The position numbers and the translations under genes were made by a program. A stretch of 12,234 bases of DNA from DATEJJ01 sp039649115 (lineage in GTDB: Bacteria; Actinomycetota; Actinomycetes; Mycobacteriales; Micromonosporaceae). The notes below the pieces were generated by a model. It ran no database searches. It saw only the letters and a list, made by a program, of their open reading frames with translations, and was not told where the DNA came from. Positions 5,960 through 12,234 of this stretch are shown here, piece by piece (position 1 is the first letter of the stretch; each line of letters opens with the position of its first letter). The stretch is from NCBI GenBank assembly GCA_039649115.1, contig JBBWZQ010000259.1, positions 1-12,234 on the forward strand, given 5' to 3'.

Positions 5960-7609
5960 CTAGGCGCCCTGCCAGGCGGCCGGCTCCACCGGCACGCCAG
6001 CGCCGAACAGCACGTACCGGCCCTTGCCCGCGTCCTTCGCGCCGTACAGCGCGACGTCGGCGTCGCGCAGCAGGTCGTCCGCGCTCGCCCGGACCCCGGC
6101 CGCGATGCCGATGCTGGCGCGGGTGCGTATCGTCACCGGCTGCCCGCCGCCCAGGTGGAACGGCTCCGCCAGCGCCGCCCCGATCCGTTCCGCGATCATC
6201 TCCGGGCCCTGTGCCAGCGAGGTGCCCTCCACCAGCACGACGAACTCGTCGCCACCCAGCCTGCCGATCGTGTCCGTGCCGCGGATCAGGCCGGTCAGCC
6301 GCCGGCTCACCGCGCAGAGCAACTGGTCGCCGACCGCGTGCCCGTAGGTGTCGTTCACCGCCTTGAACCCGTCCAGATCCAGGAACATCAGCGCGATGGG
6401 GGTGCCGCTGCGGCGCGCCCGGGCCAGCGCCTCGTCCAGCCGGTCCAGGATCAGCGTGCGGTTGGGCAGGCCGGTGAGGCCGTCATGCGTCGCCTGGTGG
6501 CGCAACTGCTCCGTGCGGCGCTCCACCAGCCGCAGCGCCCGCCGCCGGCTGCGCGCCAGCACCTGGACGAAGCCGAACAGCAGGCCGCCGACGAGCAGGC
6601 CACCCAGCAGCACGATCCCGCCCTGCTCGTCGGCGGACAGGCCGGCCGCGCTCGCCGGACCGGAGACCCGTACCGTCCAGCGGCCCTCGGCGGTGACCGG
6701 CACCACCCGGACCAGGTCGCCGCGGTGCGCCACCCCCCGGGCGGCCAGCACGACCGGCGCCTCGCCCGGGTTCTGGTGCTGGATCTCGATGCGCAGCTTC
6801 GGGTGCGCGTTGCTGCCGCCGCCCAGGATCACCGCGCCGTCGAACGTGCCGACCGTCCAGCCGAGGAGCGCGGCGCGCCGGGCGGCCGGCGTCGCCGGGG
6901 TACGGCCGCCTGCGTAGACCGGCGCCACGATGCCGAAGATGCCGTGGAACGAGTCCAGCAGCTGGACGGTGAAGTTGCCCGTGTCGGCGGCGATGCGCAT
7001 CGGCGGTGCGGAGGAGCCCGAGATGACACCGGGCATGCTGTTCGCGGCACAGGGGTCGTACCCGAGCGGCACCGTCGCGGGAATGCCCGCGGCGCTGAAC
7101 CCCAGCCGGATCAGGCAGTACCTGTCGCGGGGGCCTGGCGGAAGCAACTGGAAGTGTGGCATGGAGATGGTGGCCGGCGGCGGATCGGCCAGCACCTCGC
7201 GGCGGAAGGCGTCCAGCGCGCCGGCCGGAATCTGCTGGACGAAGACGTAGCCGAACCCGCCCGGGTAGCGGGACGTCGCCCCGACCCGGTCCAGCCACTG
7301 GGCGAACTGGGCGTTGTCCATGCCCGGTCGCGTCTCCATGGTGGATCGCAGCGCGGCCAGGAAGTCGGTGTCGCGGCGCAGCGCCGAGGCCATCGAGGAG
7401 GCGACATCGGCCGCGGTGGCCGCGAACTCGCGGCGGTCCTGGTCCCGCACGGTGGACCGCCAGCCGCTCGCGGCGGCCACCGAGCCGGCGACACACATGA
7501 TCAGCAGCAGCCAGATCCCGCCGGTCAGCCAGCGCCCCTGCCTCGGCGAAGGCGCGGAGTCCGCCGGCGAGCGCCCCGCGTGGCGAGCCTGCGCTGGCTT
7601 GTCGGACAT
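5960..7609 (-). CDS. Membrane CHASE-GGDEF diguanylate cyclase
   Basis: 549 residues, expected to make cyclic di-GMP from two GTP at the inner face of the membrane in response to an outside signal. The ATG at 7609 has GAGAAGG 7 bases upstream. A basic N-terminus is followed by helix 1 (about 27-48). The extracytoplasmic sensor (about 80-310) has CHASE-type features: YVFVQQ, PLGYDPCAANS, AADTGNFTVQLLDS and a short PVY motif, plus Cys165/Cys187 that may pair. Helix 2 is about 331-352. After a short basic linker the GGDEF domain runs from about 370 to 535: DGLTGLPNR, FLDLDGFKAVND (Asp411 for metal), intact GGDEF at 452-456 and an RxxD inhibitory site (Arg443, Asp446) five residues before it. All catalytic marks are present, so it should be active and product-inhibited. 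There is no EAL domain. The ligand is unknown. The TfoX_N gene follows in the same unit. Confidence 0.92.
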   Translation of the reverse strand: MSDKPAQARHAGRSPADSAPSPRQGRWLTGGIWLLLIMCVAGSVAAASGWRSTVRDQDRREFAATAADVASSMASALRRDTDFLAALRSTMETRPGMDNAQFAQWLDRVGATSRYPGGFGYVFVQQIPAGALDAFRREVLADPPPATISMPHFQLLPPGPRDRYCLIRLGFSAAGIPATVPLGYDPCAANSMPGVISGSSAPPMRIAADTGNFTVQLLDSFHGIFGIVAPVYAGGRTPATPAARRAALLGWTVGTFDGAVILGGGSNAHPKLRIEIQHQNPGEAPVVLAARGVAHRGDLVRVVPVTAEGRWTVRVSGPASAAGLSADEQGGIVLLGGLLVGGLLFGFVQVLARSRRRALRLVERRTEQLRHQATHDGLTGLPNRTLILDRLDEALARARRSGTPIALMFLDLDGFKAVNDTYGHAVGDQLLCAVSRRLTGLIRGTDTIGRLGGDEFVVLVEGTSLAQGPEMIAERIGAALAEPFHLGGGQPVTIRTRASIGIAAGVRASADDLLRDADVALYGAKDAGKGRYVLFGAGVPVEPAAWQGA

Positions 7610-7620
7610 GGTCGGGCCTT

Positions 7621-7669
7621 CTCACGGTCGGCGCACCCTACGCTCAGCAGATCGGCGCCGCGCCGTGAG
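7621..7669 (-). terminator. Hairpin between the glycosidase and cyclase genes
   Basis: CTCACGG-t-CGGCGC (7621-7634) pairs with GCGCCG-cg-CCGTGAG (7655-7669), 13 pairs with a small asymmetric bulge and a 20-base loop. It follows the glycosidase stop (7686-7688) and may be its terminator. Its 3' arm on the minus strand includes the GAG that starts the cyclase ribosome binding site (7617-7623), so it could also affect translation of the cyclase. Confidence 0.45.
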
Positions 7670-7685
7670 CCCTTAGCACTCTCCG

Positions 7686-10220
7686 TCATGAACGCAGCGG
7701 CGCCACGTCGATCCGGTCGATGTTCGGTTCGTATCCGGACGGGTTCGCGAGCACGAGCGTGTTCGTACCGGCGCCCAGGCTCACCGGCACCGTCAGGGTC
7801 CAGAAGTTGTTCCACGCCCACGTGTTGCGGAACCAGAACCGCCGCGGTGCGCCGCCGTTGACCGAGATGTCGACGGCCCGGCTGATGACGTTGCTGTTGT
7901 ACTGGTGCCCGGCGCCCCGCTCGTTGTTGGCATACCGGACACTGAGCACATACTGGCCCGAATGCCCGGCCCGTACACCGGTCAACGTCAGCGTGTTCGC
8001 CGCGCCGTTGCCGAGCCCACCCACGTAGGCGCCGCCCGAGGCGTACTGGTCCGCGACGGGCGCCGCGGTGCCGGCCAGCCGCCCGCTCTCCGCCTCGATC
8101 CGCACCGGAAGCCGGCCGCCGGTCGCGGCCACGGCGGACAGCGCGTCGAGCCGCACCGGCACGTGTCCCGCCTGGACGCCCACCCGGTTGATCCCGGCGG
8201 ACAGGTAGAGGCGTTCGCGCGCCACGCGCCAGCCCGCTCCAGGGGCGGCCGGCAGGTCGGCGCCTAGCACGGGGGTGCCGGCGAGCGTCAGGCGCGCGCC
8301 GCCGCCCGCATACCGGACGGACAGGTCGTAGTAGCCGTCCTCGGGTGCGAACACCGTGAACGTGCCGCGCGCCGACGGCCCCAGGACGACGTAGCGCGGC
8401 GCGTCGTACACGTACCTGCTCGGGCCGCTCACCGCGGCACGCTCGGCCTCGTACACGGTGGGCCGCTCGCCGGACCGGAGCGCCCGCAGGTCGATCCGGT
8501 CCAGTGCGGCCTCGCCCTTGGCGGCGCCGAGGGCCGGATCCGTCGTGGCCAGGGTGAGCAGGTGGGTACCGGCGGTCAGGGTCAGGTCCACGTCCTTGCG
8601 TGCGCGGTAGACCCAGTTGAGCGTGGCCGGGTAGTCCACGAACCGGGCCTGCCCACCGTCCACCCGCAACACCTGCTGCGACACGTCCCCGGTCTGGTTG
8701 CCGTACAGGATGGACAGCCGGTACCGGCCGTCGACCGGCACGGTGACAGTGGACGTCACCGAGCTGTCCGGCTTGTTGATGCTGCCCACGTCCCTGGTGC
8801 CGGACGCCGCGTAGCCGTTGGCGTTGGCGACGGTCCCCTGCGTGTAGACGGTGGCGTCCACGAGCCGCGCGTCCTCGGCCTCGTAGGAGGCGTGCCACGG
8901 CTGGCGCGCGTCGGCGAAGGAGCCGTCGCCGCCGGGCGACAGGACGATCTCGTACGCGGCCATCGGGTCCAGGCCGCGCAGCGGCACGGTGAGCGTACCG
9001 TCGCGGGACACCCGGGCGTTCTCGTCGCGCAGCACGACCGGCGGCGGCGCGTCCGCGTCGTACCCGCTCCACGTGGTGGCCGACACGGTGACGCGCACGC
9101 TGCGCCCGAACGGAACATGCGACACCAGGACATCCGCGTCGCCACCGCCGCCGCCCACCACGATGTGCGCCTGGCGCTGGTGGTCGTCGATGGAGGCCAT
9201 GCCCTGCAGGCTGTCCACCCCGTCCGGGTCGGGTGGCGTCACCGCGACCGTCTCGCCGGTCATGTCCGCGTACATCTTGAAGAACCACCAGCCGCCGTTG
9301 GGCCGGTTGGTCTGCACCACCGCGTCGCTGAAGTTGCCGGCCGCGTCCCAGTACGCCTGGTCGGCGTCCACCTTGGACTCCTCGAACCGGGACACCCACT
9401 GCACCAGCTGACCGGGCACGGACAGGTCCCGGCGGTTGGCGTACTCGTCGATGTTGACGGGCAGCGGCCCGATGCCGGACTGCCGCTCCAGGGCCCGGTA
9501 CCCGGCGATGTGGCCGCGCCAGCCGGACATGAAGCCGGGACTCAGCTCGTGCCACGTCATCACGTCCGGCAGCACGTTGTGCTGCTTGGCCCAGGGCAGG
9601 AAGTCGGGCAGGAAGCGGCTGTCGTAGTACGCCTCGTTGGGCCCGGCGATGCGCGCCCCCGGATCGCCGGCACGGATGCGGTGCACCACGGTCGCCCAGT
9701 CCGCGAGGAACCGGTCCCGGTTCGCCGCGTACTTCACGGGGTCGCTCGTGTTCAGGCCGTACCAGATCCCGTCCGGCTCGTTGAAGGCGATGTAGACGAA
9801 GTGCCGCCGGTACGGGCTGGCCACGATCGAGGCCGTGATGACGTCGATCTTCTGCAGGTAGTCGGCGAGGCCGAGGTCCTGGTACGGCCAGTCGCTGTAG
9901 TAGTCCTGCGTGCAGATGTAGATGTCCTGTCCACCGTTGCGCACGAACGCGCCGGCCACCACGGCCGCGTCCCCGTTGGGGTGCTGCAGCCCGCCCGGGG
10001 CCTTCTGCGAGATCGTGCGCACCTTCAGCGGTGCGAGCGCGTTGTCACCGGGCACGCCGTCGTCGGACATGCCGTACAGCGCGCCGTTGGCGCCGTGGCG
10101 CACCGGGCCGGTGCGCCAGGCCAGGTCGACACCGATGGTCCTGGTGCTGGCGGCGTTGGCGCCGCCCGGTGAGACGAGCACGCTGGCCAGCAGCGCGGTC
10201 AGGACGATGAACCGTCGCAT
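7686..10220 (-). CDS. Secreted clan GH-A-like glycoside hydrolase with three C-terminal beta-sandwich modules
   Basis: 844 residues; the ATG at 10220 has GAGGAG 5 bases upstream. Residues 1-24 form a signal peptide ending in ANAA. Residues about 28-340 look like a (beta/alpha)8 glycosidase of clan GH-A: YIAFNEPDG places a candidate acid/base at Glu148, and VNIDEYANR a candidate nucleophile at Glu259, the usual strand 4 and strand 7 positions. Aromatic residues around them (Trp153, Trp223, Trp291, Trp311) could line a sugar site. About 340-430 is a beta-rich linker domain. Then come a CBM6/CBM35-like module (444-580, opening SYEAEDARL and closing LDRIDLRAL), a shorter related module (588-697, opening VYEAERAAV), and another CBM-like module (705-841, opening VRIEAESGRL and closing NIDRIDVAPL). 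I cannot assign a GH family; GH39 or an unclassified relative is possible. The substrate is probably an extracellular plant or microbial polysaccharide. It lies 12 bases after the LacI-family gene, in one operon. Confidence 0.85.
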   Translation of the reverse strand: MRRFIVLTALLASVLVSPGGANAASTRTIGVDLAWRTGPVRHGANGALYGMSDDGVPGDNALAPLKVRTISQKAPGGLQHPNGDAAVVAGAFVRNGGQDIYICTQDYYSDWPYQDLGLADYLQKIDVITASIVASPYRRHFVYIAFNEPDGIWYGLNTSDPVKYAANRDRFLADWATVVHRIRAGDPGARIAGPNEAYYDSRFLPDFLPWAKQHNVLPDVMTWHELSPGFMSGWRGHIAGYRALERQSGIGPLPVNIDEYANRRDLSVPGQLVQWVSRFEESKVDADQAYWDAAGNFSDAVVQTNRPNGGWWFFKMYADMTGETVAVTPPDPDGVDSLQGMASIDDHQRQAHIVVGGGGGDADVLVSHVPFGRSVRVTVSATTWSGYDADAPPPVVLRDENARVSRDGTLTVPLRGLDPMAAYEIVLSPGGDGSFADARQPWHASYEAEDARLVDATVYTQGTVANANGYAASGTRDVGSINKPDSSVTSTVTVPVDGRYRLSILYGNQTGDVSQQVLRVDGGQARFVDYPATLNWVYRARKDVDLTLTAGTHLLTLATTDPALGAAKGEAALDRIDLRALRSGERPTVYEAERAAVSGPSRYVYDAPRYVVLGPSARGTFTVFAPEDGYYDLSVRYAGGGARLTLAGTPVLGADLPAAPGAGWRVARERLYLSAGINRVGVQAGHVPVRLDALSAVAATGGRLPVRIEAESGRLAGTAAPVADQYASGGAYVGGLGNGAANTLTLTGVRAGHSGQYVLSVRYANNERGAGHQYNSNVISRAVDISVNGGAPRRFWFRNTWAWNNFWTLTVPVSLGAGTNTLVLANPSGYEPNIDRIDVAPLRS

Positions 10221-10232
10221 GTGGACTCCTCG

Positions 10233-11288
10233 TTATCCGGACGCGGGCGGGGGACCCGCGCTGGCACGCACAATCAGTTCGGGTGGCGACGCGGTGGCCG
10301 CGATCTCGCCGTGGTCGAAGCGCGCGCGCAGCAGGTGGAAGCAGTCCCGGCCGAGGCCGGCGAAGTCCAGCCGCACGGTGGTCAGGGCCGGCGCGAAGAA
10401 GGCAGACTGCGGCGCGTCGTCGAAGCCGACCACGCTCACGTCGCCCGGCACGGCCCGCCCCGCCTCGCGCATCGCGCACAGCACGCCCAGCGCGAGATCG
10501 TCGTTGCCGCACAGCACCGCGGTGACCCGCTCGTCGGCGGCCAACTGCCGGCCGGCCTGGTATCCGGAGCGCGGCGTCCAGCCGCCCGGCAACGGCGCCG
10601 GCGCCGGCACGCCGGCCTCGTCCAGCGCGCGCCGCCAGCCCGCCGTGCGGTCGCTGGTCTTCGTGGAGGACGGGATGGACAGGTAGTGCACCGTCTCGTG
10701 GCCCAGGTCGAGCAGGTACCGGGTGGCGTGCGCGGCGGCGGCCCGATCGTCCAGCCAGGCGTGCGGGTACGGCCGGTGGGCGCCGGCCGCGGACGCCTCC
10801 ACCGCCGCCACGACCGGGACACCGGCCGGCAACGCCTGCAGCGCCCGCACGCCCGCCAGGTCGTAGGCGAGCACGATGACGGCACCCTCGATCGGATCGC
10901 TGGCCACCTCGACCGTGGCCCGGACCGCGGCGGGCTCGGCCGAGTCGAGCACGAAGATCCCCACCGAGAAGCCGGCGGCCCGACCGGCTTCCTCGATGCC
11001 CTGCAGGGTCGCCGCGTAGCCGTACCGGGTGGTGTTGGAGGTCAGCACGGTGACCGAGCTGGTCCGGCCGCTGGCGAGCGTCCGGGCGGCGCGGCTGGGC
11101 CGGTAACCCAGCTCGCGGATGGCGGCGAGCACGGCCTGCCGGGTGGACTCCCTGACGCTGGCGTGACCGTTGATGACCCGGGACACCGTCTGGTAGGACA
11201 CCCCGGCGGCCCGGGCCACGTCCCGGATGCTGATCGAGCCGGTCCTCGGCCGGCGGCCGCCGGGGAGCCGGGTGCTGTGACCGGTCAC
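10233..11288 (-). CDS. LacI-family transcriptional repressor
   Basis: 351 residues, GTG start at 11288 with AAGGG 8 bases upstream. The DNA-binding head spans about 18-75: SISIRDVARAAGVSYQTVSRVIN is the helix-turn-helix, and the hinge helix (about 66-73) keeps the expected leucine (Leu71). Residues Tyr32, Gln33 and Arg37 in YQTVSR are those of the E. coli LacI recognition helix, which read GTGA half-sites. Residues about 78-345 are the periplasmic-binding-protein-like sugar-sensing core, with SIPSSTKTSDRTAGW, VLCGNDDLALGVL and DVSVVGFDD as family marks. It probably represses itself, the downstream glycosidase and the divergent LamG gene until an oligosaccharide binds; the inducer is unknown. 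Matching operators lie in the intergenic region. An ATG at 11290 is out of frame and immediately followed by TGA, so GTG is chosen. Confidence 0.93.
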   Translation of the reverse strand: MTGHSTRLPGGRRPRTGSISIRDVARAAGVSYQTVSRVINGHASVRESTRQAVLAAIRELGYRPSRAARTLASGRTSSVTVLTSNTTRYGYAATLQGIEEAGRAAGFSVGIFVLDSAEPAAVRATVEVASDPIEGAVIVLAYDLAGVRALQALPAGVPVVAAVEASAAGAHRPYPHAWLDDRAAAAHATRYLLDLGHETVHYLSIPSSTKTSDRTAGWRRALDEAGVPAPAPLPGGWTPRSGYQAGRQLAADERVTAVLCGNDDLALGVLCAMREAGRAVPGDVSVVGFDDAPQSAFFAPALTTVRLDFAGLGRDCFHLLRARFDHGEIAATASPPELIVRASAGPPPASG

Positions 11289-11289
11289 A
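11276..11289. promoter_or_regulatory. 14-bp perfect palindrome over the repressor start codon, candidate third operator
   Basis: TGTGACCGGTCACA is perfectly symmetric with a central CpG, and shares the TGTGA/ACA outer arms of the two operators at 11370 and 11454, differing in the central four bases and one arm base. It covers the GTG start of the LacI-family gene. A repressor bound here would block its own transcription. Confidence 0.45.
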
Positions 11290-11295
11290 TAGATG

Positions 11296-11325
11296 ACCCT
11301 TGCTCATCCCATTCCCACCTGTCAA
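11296..11325 (-). promoter_or_regulatory. Weak promoter candidate for the LacI-family gene
   Basis: A perfect TTGACA lies on the minus strand at 11325-11320. Eighteen bases on, at 11301-11296, is AAGGGT, a poor -10 that overlaps the presumed ribosome binding site. If real, transcription would start at or next to the GTG and the mRNA would be leaderless. Confidence 0.25.
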
Positions 11326-11355
11326 TACCGGCGCCATCCTTGGAGAGAAGGTGCC

Positions 11356-11384
11356 TTGACGAGGGTGGATGTGAGCGCTAACAA
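11356..11384 (+). promoter_or_regulatory. Promoter of the divergent LamG-protein gene
   Basis: TTGACG (11356-11361), a 17-base spacer and TAACAA (11379-11384) form a near-consensus housekeeping promoter. Transcription should begin near 11391, leaving a leader of about 105 bases before the ATG at 11496. Operator 1 lies across the spacer and -10, the classic position for repression. Confidence 0.65.
11370..11383. promoter_or_regulatory. LacI-type operator 1
   Basis: TGTGAGCGCTAACA is a palindrome except for one base pair and differs by one base from the ideal symmetric lac operator core TGTGAGCGCTCACA. The central CpG is where LacI-family hinge helices insert. It overlaps the -10 of the plus-strand promoter. 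Confidence 0.85.
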
Positions 11385-11453
11385 TCTGACATCCGCGCGT
11401 AACACCCGTCCGACCGCGAGCCCGCACCCTCTCCGAGTCCCTCCGCCCGCCCA

Positions 11454-11467
11454 TGTGAGCGCTAACA
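11454..11467. promoter_or_regulatory. LacI-type operator 2
   Basis: An identical copy of TGTGAGCGCTAACA, also preceded by A, lying 84 bp from operator 1 and 16 bases before the ribosome binding site of the plus-strand gene. It sits in the transcribed leader, suited to a roadblock or to a DNA loop with operator 1. Confidence 0.85.
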
Positions 11468-11495
11468 TCCGTTGGCGTCGATCAGGAGGAGAGCG

Positions 11496-12234
11496 ATGTC
11501 CACCTTCCGTCCCCCGCGCCCCGCAACGCGCCGCCGGCTCCGCACGCTGTGCGGCGCCGCCGTCGCCTGCGCCTTGACCTCGACCTTCCTGACCGCAGCG
11601 GTGCACGGCACCAAGGCGCACGCGGCCGACCCGGCGCCCGCACCGGTCAGCCGGTGGCAGTTCGACGAGGGTACCGGCACCACGGCCGCCGACTCCGCCG
11701 GTGCGCACCCGGCCACCCTCGTCGGCGCCGCCGGCTGGACCGGCGGCATCCAGGGTGCCGCCGCCCTGTCCCCGAACGGCGGGTACGCCGACACCGGCGC
11801 GCCCGCGTTCGACCCGACGCAGAGCTTCACCGTCACCACCTGGGTCCGGCTCAACGCCATCTCCGGGTACCAGACCGCGGTGAGCATCGACGGCAACCAG
11901 GTCAGCAGCTTCTACCTGGGGCTGCGCGACGACACCAAGCGCTTCGCCTTCGTCCGGCTGCCCGGCGACGCGGCCGCCGGAGCACCCGCCTTCCCGTCGG
12001 CCGGCTTCGACCCGGCCGCGAACCAGTGGTACCACCTGGCCGGCGTCTTCGACGGCACCGCGCACACCCTCAGCCTGTACGTGAACGGGCGGCTGCAGGC
12101 CAGCACGCCCGCACCGGCGACCTGGCAGCCCCCGGGGCACCTGGTCGTCGGCCGGGCCAGGTTCGGCGGCAACCCGGTCGACTTCGTGCGCGGCGCGATC
12201 GACGACGTGCGCGCGTACCCGACCGCGCTGGACG
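11496..12234 (+). CDS. Secreted LamG-domain protein, probably a glycoside hydrolase (3' end outside window)
   Basis: 246 residues are visible; the frame stays open to the window end. The ATG at 11496 follows AGGAGGA by 5 bases. Residues 1-44 are a signal peptide: a long basic start with RRRLR, a hydrophobic core and cleavage after AHA. The paired arginines leave Tat export possible, though the motif is weak. From about 51 runs a LamG/concanavalin-like jelly-roll domain: RWQFDEGTGTTAADSAG, FTVTTWVRLN, ANQWYHLAGVFD, LSLYVNGRL and GAIDDVRAY are its usual beta-strand signatures, and it seems to close near the window edge. In actinobacteria such N-terminal LamG domains often precede GH43- or GH127-type catalytic domains, but the catalytic part is not visible, so the enzyme class is a guess. 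Operators 1 and 2 place it under control of the divergent LacI-family repressor. Confidence 0.88.
   Translation, partial: MSTFRPPRPATRRRLRTLCGAAVACALTSTFLTAAVHGTKAHAADPAPAPVSRWQFDEGTGTTAADSAGAHPATLVGAAGWTGGIQGAAALSPNGGYADTGAPAFDPTQSFTVTTWVRLNAISGYQTAVSIDGNQVSSFYLGLRDDTKRFAFVRLPGDAAAGAPAFPSAGFDPAANQWYHLAGVFDGTAHTLSLYVNGRLQASTPAPATWQPPGHLVVGRARFGGNPVDFVRGAIDDVRAYPTALD

Noticed and set aside
7610..7685. Possible c-di-GMP riboswitch in the cyclase leader
   Set aside because: The 76-base leader lacks the conserved GEMM core sequences; only the single hairpin is evident.
7525..7690. Minus-strand ATG overlapping the glycosidase stop (ATGA), reading MTESAKGSRRGADL
   Set aside because: It could be translationally coupled, but it has no good ribosome binding site and runs out of frame into the cyclase start with an Arg-rich sequence.
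5312..7861. 849-codon plus-strand open frame
   Set aside because: It runs across YggT, TfoX and the cyclase on the other strand with a His/Arg/Gln-rich translation and no domain; it is an antisense shadow.
1..12234. CRISPR array, transposon ends, integrase sites or phage genes
   Set aside because: No regularly spaced repeats, no transposase or integrase-like protein and no target-site duplication were seen.

Overview
The window is very GC-rich DNA with GC-biased third codon positions, GTG starts beside ATG, and strong GGAGG-type ribosome binding sites. This points to an actinomycete. The mix of protein families would suit the Micromonosporaceae (Actinoplanes, Micromonospora, Dactylosporangium), but the genus is an inference. 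Eleven protein genes can be supported; two run off the window edges. I see no rRNA, tRNA, CRISPR array, transposase or phage gene. No gap between genes exceeds about 260 bases.

Positions 1-4000 look like a cell-envelope region. The end of a membrane-anchored protein (+) faces a large secreted IPT/TIG-repeat protein (-) and a second single-pass anchored protein with an exported two-cysteine domain (-). Long GC-rich hairpins close both minus-strand genes.

Positions 4150-5550 hold three short minus-strand genes: a 76-residue Rho_N/SAP-like protein, a four-helix SPW-type membrane protein with a repetitive Arg/Tyr N-terminus, and a YggT-family membrane protein. The first two each have a GTTT-N15-GGG(T/C)AC promoter candidate, the pattern of the actinobacterial SigB/SigF stress sigma factors, so they may belong to a stress regulon.

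Positions 5620-7610 hold a likely two-gene minus-strand operon: a membrane diguanylate cyclase (CHASE sensor plus GGDEF, catalytic motif and I-site intact), then, 9 bases later, a TfoX N-terminal domain protein.

Positions 7686-12234 look like a compact polysaccharide-degradation locus. On the minus strand a LacI-family repressor gene is followed 12 bases later by a secreted clan GH-A-like glycosidase with three C-terminal beta-sandwich modules. Divergently, on the plus strand, starts a secreted LamG-domain protein, cut by the window end and possibly a glycosidase. The 207-base intergenic region carries two identical 14-base operators one base away from the ideal symmetric lac operator, one of them lying inside a TTGACG-N17-TAACAA promoter. 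The repressor's recognition helix carries the same YQTVSR residues as E. coli LacI. A third palindrome of the same type covers the lacI-family start codon. The three centres are 94 and 84 bp apart, close to whole numbers of helical turns, which fits looping or cooperative repression of both transcription directions. This regulatory architecture is the most striking signal in the window.
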